Positions 1 through 7,904 of a DNA stretch of 64,000 nt are shown piece after piece. Every line of letters begins with the position of its first letter. Position 1 is the stretch's first letter. A program made the position numbers and the translations under genes. This DNA is from Alkalibacillus salilacus (GTDB lineage Bacteria > Bacillota > Bacilli > Bacillales > Alkalibacillaceae), in the NCBI RefSeq assembly GCF_030812915.1, contig NZ_JAUSTQ010000013.1:1-64000 (forward strand). Reading direction: 5' to 3'. Under the pieces are notes generated by a model that saw only the letters and a list, made by a program, of their open reading frames with translations, made no database searches and was not told the origin of the DNA.

Positions 1-108
1 TACTCTCCTCCTGGTAATCGTTTTTGTGGTTGAAAACATTGTACCATGTGGAGAGGAAAATGACCCTTTTTACACAATTATATGGACTCTATCCCCCGAT
101 GGGAGATT

Positions 109-255
109 TGCCATCAAGTTAAGGTGCAATACCATCGAGTTGGGCAAGTTTACCATCGAGTTAGGTTGAAATACCATCGAGTGCAAGCAGCATACCATCG
201 AGTTCAGCACAAATACCATCGACCTACAGCTGAATACCATCGACCCGGTTCAAAT
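109..255. repeat. 21-bp-period intergenic array, core TACCATCGAGTT
   Basis: Seven copies of a roughly 12-bp core start at 109, 130, 151, 172, 193, 214 and 235, exactly 21 bp apart. The first copy is degenerate (TGCCATCAAGTT) and the last two change the end to CGACC. The 9 bp between cores differ every time. Because 21 is a multiple of 3, one frame stays open and would encode a Tyr-His-Arg heptad repeat; there is no ribosome binding site or family resemblance, so this is read as DNA repeat, not gene. The rest of 1-416 holds no other gene. A reverse-strand Shine-Dalgarno-like AGGAGGAGAG at the left edge may belong to a gene starting outside the window. Confidence 0.85.
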
Positions 256-416
256 CCACTCAAAATAATCATCGCCACTTAATTAAATTCACTATCCGAG
301 TCATCCGAGTTACCTGAACCACAGACCAACATGGACCCATTAGCATAATCCCATAAATGCGTGAATAAAATGTACCATCAACACCTTAAGTGTCAACATC
401 TCAGGAGGCGAGTGAT

Positions 417-674
417 GTGCATGATTACATCAAAGAACGAACGATCAAGATCGCTGAGCATTTATTGGAAACACGTCAAACGGTCAGAGTCATTGCGAAA
501 TCATTTGGCGTGTCAAAGAGCACCGTCCATAAAGATCTGACTGAGCGTTTACCTACGATTAATCCCGTCCTAGCCAAAGAAGTTGAATACGTGTTGCATT
601 ACCATAAGTCAATCAGGCATTTGCGGGGTGGTGAAGCGACGAAAAAGAAGTACAGCGAGAAAAGTAGTGTCTAG
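417..674 (+). CDS. spoIIID: Sporulation transcription factor SpoIIID
   Basis: This is an 85-residue DNA-binding protein of the sporulation mother cell, which in Bacillus activates and represses sigma-E and sigma-K regulon genes. A helix-turn-helix near residues 20-40 (VRVIAKSFGVSKSTVHKDL) and the C-terminal basic motif HYHKSIRHLRGGEATKKKY are essentially those of the B. subtilis protein. The GTG at 417 gives the family N-terminus (M)HDYIKERTIKI and has AGGAGG at 402-407 upstream; an in-frame GTG at 390 is upstream of that RBS and is rejected. In Bacillus spoIIID lies next to mbl; here a fatty-acid cassette separates them. A strong terminator follows. Confidence 0.97.
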   Translation: MHDYIKERTIKIAEHLLETRQTVRVIAKSFGVSKSTVHKDLTERLPTINPVLAKEVEYVLHYHKSIRHLRGGEATKKKYSEKSSV

Positions 675-680
675 TTTCTT

Positions 681-717
681 GAGCCTGCCATAGTTAGACG
701 AGGCAGGCTCGTTTTAT
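681..717 (+). terminator. Terminator of spoIIID
   Basis: A perfect 9-bp stem GAGCCTGCC (681-689) pairs with GGCAGGCTC (702-710) and is followed by GTTTTATGTTT. It lies just after the spoIIID stop codon and separates it from the MerR operon. Confidence 0.85.
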
Positions 718-753
718 GTTTCATTTTAGGACAACTAGTTTTCGGAAAAATGA

Positions 754-784
754 TTGAGCTTCACGTTAACGTCAATGTTAAACT
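754..784 (+). promoter_or_regulatory. MerR-type promoter with palindromic operator
   Basis: A candidate -35 TTGAGC (754-759) and -10 TAAACT (779-784) are separated by 19 bp, the long spacer typical of MerR-activated promoters. The spacer carries TTCACGTTAACGTCAA (760-775), a 16-bp palindrome with one mismatched pair and core ACGTTAACGT at 763-772. The palindrome resembles sites reported for MerR-family regulators of branched-chain or fatty-acid catabolism (LiuR type). Assigning it to the regulator just downstream is inference. Confidence 0.55.
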
Positions 785-829
785 TTAAATATAAGAATAT
801 TTTGAAAACAAAAAGGGAGGGTGATAAAC

Positions 830-1219
830 ATGACTCGCTATTCGATCTCGGAACTTGCTAACTACTTTAATGTAACGACTAGAACGATTCGCTATTATGA
901 AGAAATCGGTCTACTGAAACCAGAACGGAATGACAGTGGTTACCGGCAATTTACGAAAAAGGAAGTGACCCAGCTTCAGCTCATTTTTCGCGGTAAGAAA
1001 TATGGTTTCAATCTAGATGAAATCAAAGAAATGGTGCTTTTATTCGACGAAGACCCGACTGGACATGAACAGTTAAAACGCACGATCGAATATGGCGAGG
1101 GGAAGATTAGCGAGGTCGACCAACGCATTCATGAACTGCAAGTGATGAAAGGTGAAATGGAATCCTTAATGCAAGTGTTTTACGACGAATTAAATCAATT
1201 GGAGGAGGATGAATTATGA
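830..1219 (+). CDS. MerR family transcriptional regulator
   Basis: The 129-residue protein has an N-terminal MerR winged helix (residues 3-70: YSISELANYFNVTTRTIRYYEEIGLL) and a C-terminal coiled-coil dimerisation helix (about 75-125) rich in Glu, Gln and Lys. No cysteine-based metal-binding loop is visible, so a metal sensor is unlikely. The start is ATG 830 with GGGAGG at 815-820; the in-frame GTG at 821 directly abuts the RBS. Its last codons overlap the acyl-CoA synthetase gene (ATGA), so it is first gene of a three-gene operon and probably regulates it through the palindrome at 760-775. An acyl-CoA or related ligand is inferred from the neighbours only. Confidence 0.88.
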   Translation: MTRYSISELANYFNVTTRTIRYYEEIGLLKPERNDSGYRQFTKKEVTQLQLIFRGKKYGFNLDEIKEMVLLFDEDPTGHEQLKRTIEYGEGKISEVDQRIHELQVMKGEMESLMQVFYDELNQLEEDEL

Positions 1220-2730
1220 ATCTATCTGAACTATTGGCGTATCAAGCGCGCAAATATCCGGAGCACGAGGCTTTGGTCACGCAACAGGCTCGTTTTTCTT
1301 ATGCACAGTGGGATGATTCGGTGAATGCGATTGCGAACACATTATCACAATTAGGGTTTCAATCAGGTGACAAATTAATGATTCATATGCCGAATGTTCC
1401 TGAATTTATGATGCTATACATGGCAGTTGTCCGTTTGAAAGGTATTGTGATTCCGGTTAATGCCAAACTCACCCAGCCCGAAATGCAGTATATTATCGAC
1501 CATAGTGAAGCGACGTATTTTGCGACGCATGAATTATTATTTGATGAAGCGAAAGGCCTTGCGGATGATAATTCGTTAACGTGGATTAAAACGGGTGAAG
1601 CGCAAGACGAATGGATGAGTTTTGCCGAATTATTAGAAGGTGATCCAACGCCGGTAACCTGTGATGCGATGGAAGATGATCAAGCATCGATTTTGTACAC
1701 TTCAGGTACCACAGGGAATCCAAAAGGGGTTGTGTTTACGCATCGTAGCATTTTAACAGTCGCAACAATGATTTGTATTGAGATGCCGATGAATAAAGAC
1801 AGTCGCGTGTTGCACATGATGCCACTTAGTCATTCTGCGCCTCTTCATCTATTTATGGCGGCTGGTTTATATGTTGGAGCGACGCATGTTTTAGCGCCGA
1901 CGTTTACACCAGATTTACTCTTGCAAACGGTTTCACAAGAGAAGGTGACCCATTTCTTTGGTGCGCCAGTGGCTTATCTGATGACGGCGAAACATCCTGA
2001 CGTGAATCAATACGATTTATCCTCGATGGAATACTGGGTTTACGGCGGAGCGCCTCTTGGAGCAAATGAAGTACGATTCGTGCAAAAGGCGTTTGATACC
2101 GACCGGCTCATGTGCGTTTATGGCTTAACTGAAGCGGGACCGAATGGCACTTTATTATTACCTGAAGAACATGCTGAAAAATCCGGAAGTATTGGCTCGC
2201 GCGCAGCGTTAAACTGCGAGATTCGTTTAGTTGATGAAAATGGCCAAGACGTTCAGAGAGGTGAGCCAGGTGAAATTATTTTGCGCGGAGAAGGGACGAT
2301 GCAGGCTTATTATAAAGCACCTGAGAAAACAGCTGAAACGCTAGTTGACGGTTGGCTTTATACAGGTGATATTGGCATGCAAGATGAGGACGGTTATTTC
2401 TGGGTGATTGACCGTAAGAAAGACGTGATTATATCAGGTGGTGTGAACGTTTTCCCAACTGAAATTGAAAAGGTGATCATGCAACATCCGAATGTCGATG
2501 ATGTTGCGGTAATCGGCGTGCCTCATGCTGAATGGGGCGAAACGGTCAAAGCATTTGTCGTGACGAAGGAAGATGATCCAGCGATCGAAACGAGTCTAAC
2601 CGAATTTTTACAAGCTCAAGTCGCAAGCTATAAAATACCAAAACTCTATCAAGTAGTCGAAGCAGTGCCACGTAATGCAACAGGTAAACTACTTAGACAA
2701 CATTTGCGCGAGGAGGTTTCAACATCATGA
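1216..2730 (+). CDS. Acyl-CoA synthetase (AMP-forming, class I adenylate-forming)
   Basis: This 504-residue enzyme activates a carboxylic acid to acyl-AMP and then acyl-CoA. Visible core motifs are the ATP-binding loop YTSGTTGNPKG (about residues 160-170), YGLTEAGPNGT (about 300), YTGDIGMQDEDGYFWVIDRKKD (about 378-400, Asp for ribose contact) and the C-terminal PRNATGKLLR with the catalytic Lys near 491. The sequence resembles medium- or long-chain fatty-acid CoA ligases more than acetyl-CoA synthetase, but chain length cannot be read from the sequence. RBS GGAGGAGG is at 1201-1208. It overlaps both neighbours by 4 bp, indicating translational coupling with the regulator and the acyl-CoA dehydrogenase. 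Confidence 0.9.
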   Translation: MNLSELLAYQARKYPEHEALVTQQARFSYAQWDDSVNAIANTLSQLGFQSGDKLMIHMPNVPEFMMLYMAVVRLKGIVIPVNAKLTQPEMQYIIDHSEATYFATHELLFDEAKGLADDNSLTWIKTGEAQDEWMSFAELLEGDPTPVTCDAMEDDQASILYTSGTTGNPKGVVFTHRSILTVATMICIEMPMNKDSRVLHMMPLSHSAPLHLFMAAGLYVGATHVLAPTFTPDLLLQTVSQEKVTHFFGAPVAYLMTAKHPDVNQYDLSSMEYWVYGGAPLGANEVRFVQKAFDTDRLMCVYGLTEAGPNGTLLLPEEHAEKSGSIGSRAALNCEIRLVDENGQDVQRGEPGEIILRGEGTMQAYYKAPEKTAETLVDGWLYTGDIGMQDEDGYFWVIDRKKDVIISGGVNVFPTEIEKVIMQHPNVDDVAVIGVPHAEWGETVKAFVVTKEDDPAIETSLTEFLQAQVASYKIPKLYQVVEAVPRNATGKLLRQHLREEVSTS

Positions 2731-4373
2731 CCCAACCGAATTTTTACCATGACGACCCTGTCTTACAATCGATTTTACGAAAACAACTACCAGAAAAATT
2801 CTATCAATACGCAGATGAAGCGTTAGCGGAATTTGGTGAACGGGTCGCGACCGATATTGACGAACGCGCAGCACATACCGATAGAACCGGGCAGCCACAA
2901 TTAATCAAATATGACAAATGGGGGAATGACGTTAGTCGGATCTGGGTGAATGAAGGCTATCGTCAAACCGTTGATGAAACTTACAGAACAGGAATCGTCG
3001 GTTATGTGCATAAACCGATTCCTGAGATTGGTCAAAATGGAAATTACGCTTATTCGTTTGCGCAAGGCTACTTGTTATCACAGGCCGAACCTGGTTTTTA
3101 TTGTCCAGTCACTTTAACGCAAGCGACCGCTTATTTAATCGATCAATATGCAGATGATGACGTACGTGAGCGCTTTTTACCGCATGTGATTGCAACAAGT
3201 GACACAGAACTTTATGAGGGCGCGACATTTTTAACTGAACGTCAGGGTGGGTCGGATGTTGGCGCGAATGTCGTTGAAGCGGTTCGAGAAGGCGATCATT
3301 ATCGAATTACCGGTGAAAAATATTTTGCTAGTAACGCGGGCATGTGTGGTGTGGCCATGGTGCTCGCCCGAATCGAAGGCGCTGAATATGGGACGAAGGG
3401 ATTAAGTTTGTTTTGCGTGCCTTGGGAAGAAAATCGTGAAGCGGGCAGGCTGTCTGTGCGCCGCTTAAAAGACAAACTCGGTGTACGCGCGGTACCGTCA
3501 GCGGAAGTGGAATTCGACGGGGCGACAGCTTATCTGGTCGGCGATGCCTCGCAAGGTTTTAAATATATGATGGAGGCCCTAAATTTATCGCGCGTTTGTA
3601 ATATGGTGGCTTCACTTGGCATCATGCGCCGTGCATACCGTGAAGCGCGAGATTATGCGTTTTCCCGAGAAGCGTTTGGCGGTAGACTCGTGGATTATCC
3701 AATGGTCCAAGAAACCCTCGTGAATTTAGCGGCAAAATGGGAAGTCGAGATGCGCGCGTCATTCGAAATGATCCAGTTATTCGACCGAGTGATGCCAAAA
3801 GGATCTGATCCGAGTGAACATGACCAAGCGATGCTCCGCCTGTATATTGCTTTATTGAAAAAAGAAACCGCTGATCAATCAATTGCTTTTGCTCATGAAG
3901 CGATTGAGATGCACGGCGGAAACGGCTATATAGAAGACTTTGTCACACCAAGATTACTGCGCGATGCCCAAGTGTTAACGGTTTGGGAAGGAACAGCGAA
4001 TATTTTAGGATTAGAAGTCTTGCGTTTAATGAAAAAATACCGTGTGCACGAGACATTTTTGCGAGAGATGAGTGAACGATTAACTGCTATGACAGGTGAT
4101 GTGGCAGAGGTTGCTGAACCTGTCATCAAAGCGGTAGAGCAGCTTCAAGCAAAACTTGGAACGCTTGCAGAGAGTGATGACACGCTGATGCTTAAATATC
4201 CGAAGCAAATAGCAGATGAGATGACGCGGATTTATGAAGCCGTTGTCGCGCTTGAAGCGGCGGGCGATGCGCGTGGTTTGGCTGTTGCGGAAGTTTATGT
4301 GCATAACACGTTCCAGCCTGATGACGTGACGGATCTCCATTTGCGTCATTTTAAAACAATTGTAGGTGAATGA
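2727..4373 (+). CDS. Acyl-CoA dehydrogenase, AidB-like long form
   Basis: The 548-residue flavoprotein belongs to the acyl-CoA dehydrogenase superfamily and is longer than the usual 380-residue members. It matches the AidB-like subgroup in the long N-terminal extension, the motif TFLTERQGGSDVGAN (about 167-181) and HEAIEMHGGNGYIEDF (about 390-405). VWEGTANILGLEVLR (about 419-433) contains the Glu found at the catalytic-base position of several family members. It probably oxidises the acyl-CoA made by the preceding synthetase. The start overlaps the previous stop (ATGA) and has GAGGAGG upstream. The stop codon runs directly into the 21-bp repeat array at 4373. The substrate is unknown, and a role in alkylation damage as proposed for E. 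coli AidB cannot be excluded. Confidence 0.88.
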   Translation: MTQPNFYHDDPVLQSILRKQLPEKFYQYADEALAEFGERVATDIDERAAHTDRTGQPQLIKYDKWGNDVSRIWVNEGYRQTVDETYRTGIVGYVHKPIPEIGQNGNYAYSFAQGYLLSQAEPGFYCPVTLTQATAYLIDQYADDDVRERFLPHVIATSDTELYEGATFLTERQGGSDVGANVVEAVREGDHYRITGEKYFASNAGMCGVAMVLARIEGAEYGTKGLSLFCVPWEENREAGRLSVRRLKDKLGVRAVPSAEVEFDGATAYLVGDASQGFKYMMEALNLSRVCNMVASLGIMRRAYREARDYAFSREAFGGRLVDYPMVQETLVNLAAKWEVEMRASFEMIQLFDRVMPKGSDPSEHDQAMLRLYIALLKKETADQSIAFAHEAIEMHGGNGYIEDFVTPRLLRDAQVLTVWEGTANILGLEVLRLMKKYRVHETFLREMSERLTAMTGDVAEVAEPVIKAVEQLQAKLGTLAESDDTLMLKYPKQIADEMTRIYEAVVALEAAGDARGLAVAEVYVHNTFQPDDVTDLHLRHFKTIVGE

Positions 4374-4591
4374 TACAGCGAATTTGACGCTCTTACAGCA
4401 ATTTTCTGCTCGATTAGGCGATTAGAACAAGTATCATACAGCGAAATATTGTGCTTATACAGCGATTTAGAACCATGATACAGCGAAAATCTGTCAATAT
4501 ACAGCGATTTCTTTACTTCATACAGCGAAAAAGTGCCTCGATACAGCGAAAATGCGTCTCGATACAGCGAAACACGACCATCATACGGCGC
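4373..4591. repeat. 21-bp-period intergenic array, core ATACAGCGA
   Basis: Eight copies of ATACAGCGA start at 4436, 4457, 4478, 4499, 4520, 4541, 4562 and 4583, exactly 21 bp apart; the last reads ATACGGCGC. Three further copies at 4373, 4393 (TTACAGCAA) and 4413 (ATTAGGCGA) are out of step or degenerate. The 12 bp between cores are different each time. The first copy overlaps the stop codon of the acyl-CoA dehydrogenase gene. Frames on both strands stay open (Ser-Leu-Tyr or Ile-Gln-Arg heptads) only because of the period. The layout is that of the array at 109-255 with another core word. Confidence 0.9.
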
Positions 4592-4610
4592 AATCCCAAT
4601 TTCGATTTTG

Positions 4611-4652
4611 ATCAGAAGCACCTCCTAATCAGAGGTGCTTCTGATTATTTAA
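4611..4652 (+). terminator. Terminator downstream of the fatty-acid operon
   Basis: A perfect 14-bp stem ATCAGAAGCACCTC (4611-4624) pairs with GAGGTGCTTCTGAT (4632-4645) across a 7-nt loop, followed by TATTTAAT. It ends the acyl-CoA dehydrogenase transcript before mbl. Confidence 0.85.
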
Positions 4653-4704
4653 TGACTGAAACGATCACCGCCAAGTAAATTGTCACAATGATACGAAAAA
4701 GGGC

Positions 4705-4733
4705 ATGACATGATAGGAAAATAGTGATAAAAT
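4705..4733 (+). promoter_or_regulatory. Candidate sigma-A promoter of mbl operon
   Basis: ATGACA (4705-4710), a 17-bp spacer and TAAAAT (4728-4733) match the sigma-A pattern at 5 of 6 positions in each hexamer. It lies 66 bp before the mbl start codon and after the upstream terminator. Confidence 0.45.
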
Positions 4734-4799
4734 GATAAAATAGAATTATTGTATATAAAACGTGAATATATAGGATAAAAGCAGGGGGAGCGAGGTTAC

Positions 4800-5801
4800 A
4801 TGTTTGCAAGAGATATCGGGATTGACTTAGGAACGGCGAACGTATTGATTCATGTCAAAGGTAAAGGGATCGTGTTAGACGAGCCATCTGTTGTCGCAAT
4901 GGACAGAAACACGGGTAAAGTCTTAGAAGTCGGTGAAGAGGCGCGTAAAATGGTCGGTCGTACACCGGGTAATATTGAAGCGATTCGTCCACTCAAAGAT
5001 GGGGTGATCGCTGATTTTGACGTAACTGAAGCGATGTTACGCCACTTTATCGAAAAGATTAATGTACGCGGTATGTTCTCAAAACCGCGCATTTTAGTGT
5101 GCTGCCCAACGAACATAACGAAAGTCGAACAAAAAGCGATTAAAGAAGCTGCTGAGAAATCAGGCGGTAAGAAGATCTACTTAGAAGAAGAACCGAAAGT
5201 TGCGGCAGTTGGCTCTGGTATGGATATTTTCCAACCAAGCGGAAACATGGTCGTCGATATCGGTGGCGGTACGACGGATGTTGCAGTCCTCAGTATGGGT
5301 GATATTGTCACATCTCAGTCAATTAAGATGGCTGGTGACACATTTGACCATGAAATTTTACAGTATATCAAACGCAAATATAAATTATTAATCGGTGACC
5401 GAACTGCTGAAGATATTAAGATCAATGTAGGCACGGTTTTCCCAGGTAATCGTAATGAATCCATGGACATTCGCGGACGTGATTTAGTCTCAGGCTTACC
5501 GAGAACAATTACGGTTCACTCCGAAGAAATCGAAGAAGCGTTACGTGAATCTGTATCCATGATTGTCCAAGCAACGAAAACCGTACTTGAAACAACTCCA
5601 CCAGAATTGTCAGCTGATATTATTGATCGCGGTGTCATTATTACAGGTGGTGGTGCGTTAACAGACGGTATTGACCAGCTACTAGCAGAAGAATTAAAAG
5701 TTCCTGTTTTTGTTGCGGAAGAACCAATGAACTGTGTCGCACAAGGAACAGGCATTATGCTTGAGAATATTGATAAGTTACCGAAAGACAAAATTGTTTA
5801 A
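4800..5801 (+). CDS. mbl: Rod-shape actin homologue Mbl (MreB family)
   Basis: The 333-residue cytoplasmic actin-like protein forms membrane-associated filaments that direct lateral wall synthesis. The N-terminus MFARDIGIDLGTANVLIHVKG holds phosphate-1; VVDIGGGTTDVAVLS (about 150-164) is phosphate-2; GVIITGGGALTDGIDQLL (about 278-295) is the adenosine-binding region. The start MFARDIGIDLGTANVLI and the length match B. subtilis Mbl rather than MreB or MreBH. RBS GGGGGAGCGAGG precedes the ATG. It leads a row of genes continuing into flhO, flhP and fabZ with only short gaps. Confidence 0.96.
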   Translation: MFARDIGIDLGTANVLIHVKGKGIVLDEPSVVAMDRNTGKVLEVGEEARKMVGRTPGNIEAIRPLKDGVIADFDVTEAMLRHFIEKINVRGMFSKPRILVCCPTNITKVEQKAIKEAAEKSGGKKIYLEEEPKVAAVGSGMDIFQPSGNMVVDIGGGTTDVAVLSMGDIVTSQSIKMAGDTFDHEILQYIKRKYKLLIGDRTAEDIKINVGTVFPGNRNESMDIRGRDLVSGLPRTITVHSEEIEEALRESVSMIVQATKTVLETTPPELSADIIDRGVIITGGGALTDGIDQLLAEELKVPVFVAEEPMNCVAQGTGIMLENIDKLPKDKIV

Positions 5802-5834
5802 TCTTAATCAAGATTTTCTTAGAGGAGGAACACC

Positions 5835-6656
5835 ATGCTAAGAGGGTTTAATGCAGCCGGAGCTGGTATGATGGCTAACCAACGTCATCAAGATTCACTA
5901 AGTAATAATATGTCAAACGCCTTGACACCTGGTTTCAAACAAGACCGCTCAACGTTTAGAGCGTTTCCAGAAATGTTAATTCAAAATGTAGAATCTCGTG
6001 ATGTTCCGACTGAAAATGGCTTACAACTACCATTTCAGAATACGGTCGGCAATATTAACTCTGGCGTTTATATGCAGGAAGATGTTCCACTACAGACGCA
6101 AGGTGACATTCGTGAGACAGGTCTATCAACGGATTTAGCGATTCAAAATGGTGATATGCCAGATGAAAACGGGTCAGTCTTTTTTGAAATTCAAAACGAG
6201 GAAGGCGATGTTCGTTATACACGAAATGGTAATTTCACAGTTGATGGCGAAGGCTTTTTGACGACGAACCAAGGTCATTATGTCTTAGATGAAGATGGCG
6301 ATACCATTCAAACAGGGACGGATCAATTCGAGGTAACAGAAGATGGTGAAGTGGTTTCACCTTTTGATAACACATTAATCGGTATGGCTTACCATGAGAA
6401 TACGAATGATTTTGTGAAAGAAGGCGATAACCTGTTTGCCAATGAAGGTGATGTAGCAGCCGTGGAAGCTCGTGGGGCTGGAGGTGTCGGCTTTCAAATT
6501 CAACAAAACCATTTAGAAGAGTCGAATGTGGATGAACAACAAGTCATGGCTGATATGACACGAGCTCATCGTATGTTTGATATGAACCAACAAGTTGTGA
6601 AAACTTTCGATCAAAGTATGGAGTTAGCAGCGAACCAAATCGGTCGTTTACGCTAA
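5835..6656 (+). CDS. flhO: Flagellar hook-basal body protein FlhO
   Basis: The 273-residue protein is a FlgF/FlgG-type distal rod protein, exported by the flagellar type III apparatus. The N-terminal rod motif has the usual Ala/Asn-rich helix (GMMANQRHQDSLSNNMSNALTPGFK, about residues 11-35) and the C-terminal D0 helix ends MFDMNQQVVKTFDQSMELAANQIGRLR. The middle is unusually rich in Asp, Glu and Gly. RBS GAGGAGG lies 8 bp before ATG. It is followed by its paralogue flhP, as in Bacillus. Confidence 0.93.
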   Translation: MLRGFNAAGAGMMANQRHQDSLSNNMSNALTPGFKQDRSTFRAFPEMLIQNVESRDVPTENGLQLPFQNTVGNINSGVYMQEDVPLQTQGDIRETGLSTDLAIQNGDMPDENGSVFFEIQNEEGDVRYTRNGNFTVDGEGFLTTNQGHYVLDEDGDTIQTGTDQFEVTEDGEVVSPFDNTLIGMAYHENTNDFVKEGDNLFANEGDVAAVEARGAGGVGFQIQQNHLEESNVDEQQVMADMTRAHRMFDMNQQVVKTFDQSMELAANQIGRLR

Positions 6657-6683
6657 TCGCCAGTAGAGGAGGCGTTTTCAACC

Positions 6684-7508
6684 ATGCGTAACATGTATAA
6701 TGCAGCATCAACAATGAATCAGCTGCAACAACGAATGGATTTAACATCGAATAACTTAGCTAATATGGATAATACAGGTTATAAAGCACGCCAAGCCGAA
6801 TTTTCATCACTCTTACATAATCAAGTTGATAACATCGCGGGTCACGATGCTGATTCACCTCGATTAACACCAGATGGCATACGTGTTGGCTCTGGTGCAG
6901 GTCTAGGCAATATCAATATGAACATGGATTCGAGTTCGATTGAAGATAGTGGTCGAGCGTTAGACGTCGCGATTCAAGACGATAACCGTTTTTTCGTTAT
7001 TAACGGTCCTGGTGAAGAAGGCGGCGTGGAAGAACGCTTTACACGCGCGGGTAATTTTTATTTGTCTGAACAAGAAAACGGTGATATGATGTTAACGACA
7101 AATGCAGGTTACCCTGCGAATGGTGAAGATGGCGCCGTCGTTCTCGATGGTGGTTTTGATGATGTTTCAATTAACGAAAATGGCGAAGTTGAAGTCACAC
7201 GTGATGGTGATACAGCTGTAGAAGACACAATTGAAGTAGTCGATATTGCTAATTCACGTGTGTTAGAACCTGTTGATGAGAACTCGTTTTCCATTAATGA
7301 AGCAGAACTTGGCCAACCGATTGAAGATGTCGTCGCAGCAGTCGCACCAGATGAAGCGAACTTGATGACCCGTTCTTTAGAAACATCAAATGTCAATATG
7401 GGTCAGGAAATGACACAAATGCTTGAGGCGCAGCGAGCTTATCAGTTTAACGCAAAATCACTGACGATTGGTGATCAAATGATGAGTTCGATTAGTAATA
7501 TGAGATAG
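6684..7508 (+). CDS. flhP: Flagellar hook-basal body protein FlhP
   Basis: The 274-residue paralogue of FlhO has the rod signature LTSNNLANMDNTGYKARQAEF (about residues 20-40) and a C-terminal helix ending MLEAQRAYQFNAKSLTIGDQMMSSISNMR, both typical of FlgG-class proteins. In Bacillus FlhO and FlhP complete the distal rod. The central part is strongly acidic. RBS AGAGGAGG precedes ATG 6684. It lies 27 bp after flhO and 21 bp before the EpuA-family gene, so co-transcription is likely. Confidence 0.93.
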   Translation: MRNMYNAASTMNQLQQRMDLTSNNLANMDNTGYKARQAEFSSLLHNQVDNIAGHDADSPRLTPDGIRVGSGAGLGNINMNMDSSSIEDSGRALDVAIQDDNRFFVINGPGEEGGVEERFTRAGNFYLSEQENGDMMLTTNAGYPANGEDGAVVLDGGFDDVSINENGEVEVTRDGDTAVEDTIEVVDIANSRVLEPVDENSFSINEAELGQPIEDVVAAVAPDEANLMTRSLETSNVNMGQEMTQMLEAQRAYQFNAKSLTIGDQMMSSISNMR

Positions 7509-7529
7509 AGTGAGAATTGAGGTAGGCTT

Positions 7530-7892
7530 ATGGCTTCAGAAGAAAAAGATCAACAACAGTCCAGGCAAATTAAAGGGACTAAAAAGTATAATCCTAAACC
7601 TAAACAGACGAATGAAGATCAGCATGTGAAAGAAGATCAAACGAATAATCAAGAAAAGTCACAACGCAAAGCAGCCAAAGAAGAAAAAAAGAAAAACAAG
7701 AAGAAACGTAAAGGCCGTGTACGTTACTTACCTGTCTGGCTTCGCTTTTTACTTGTGATTATCTTAGCGATTGTTGCGACGATTTTAGGCCTTATGGTAG
7801 GTTATGGCGTAGTTGGTGAAGGTGATGACCCAAGCAGCGTCCTAGATCCAGACTTATGGCAGAACATGTATGATTACATTCGCGGAAAGTAA
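7530..7892 (+). CDS. EpuA/YwzB family small membrane protein
   Basis: The 120-residue protein has a long highly charged cytoplasmic N-terminus (residues 1-65, rich in Lys, Gln, Glu), one membrane helix (about 72-92, LRFLLVIILAIVATILGLMVGYGVV) and the tail DPDLWQNMYDYIRGK. This is the EpuA family, often labelled 'DNA-directed RNA polymerase subunit beta' in databases although no polymerase role is evident from the sequence. Its place between flhP and fabZ is conserved in Bacillus relatives. The basic N-terminal extension is longer than in B. subtilis YwzB. The biochemical role is unknown. Confidence 0.8.
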   Translation: MASEEKDQQQSRQIKGTKKYNPKPKQTNEDQHVKEDQTNNQEKSQRKAAKEEKKKNKKKRKGRVRYLPVWLRFLLVIILAIVATILGLMVGYGVVGEGDDPSSVLDPDLWQNMYDYIRGK

Positions 7893-7904
7893 GAGGAGGC
7901 CATT

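Noticed and set aside
82-282. Open frame encoding a Tyr-His-Arg heptad repeat protein
   Set aside because: The frame is open only because the array period is 21 bp; there is no RBS and the codons follow the DNA repeat exactly.
109-4591. CRISPR arrays
   Set aside because: Cores are 9-12 bp and variable parts 9-12 bp, far below CRISPR repeat and spacer lengths, and no cas genes are present.
4346-4678. Overlapping repeat-coded frames on both strands (Ser-Leu-Tyr and Ile-Gln-Arg heptads)
   Set aside because: Both arise from the ATACAGCGA array with a 21-bp period; no RBS, and each would overlap a gene end or a terminator.
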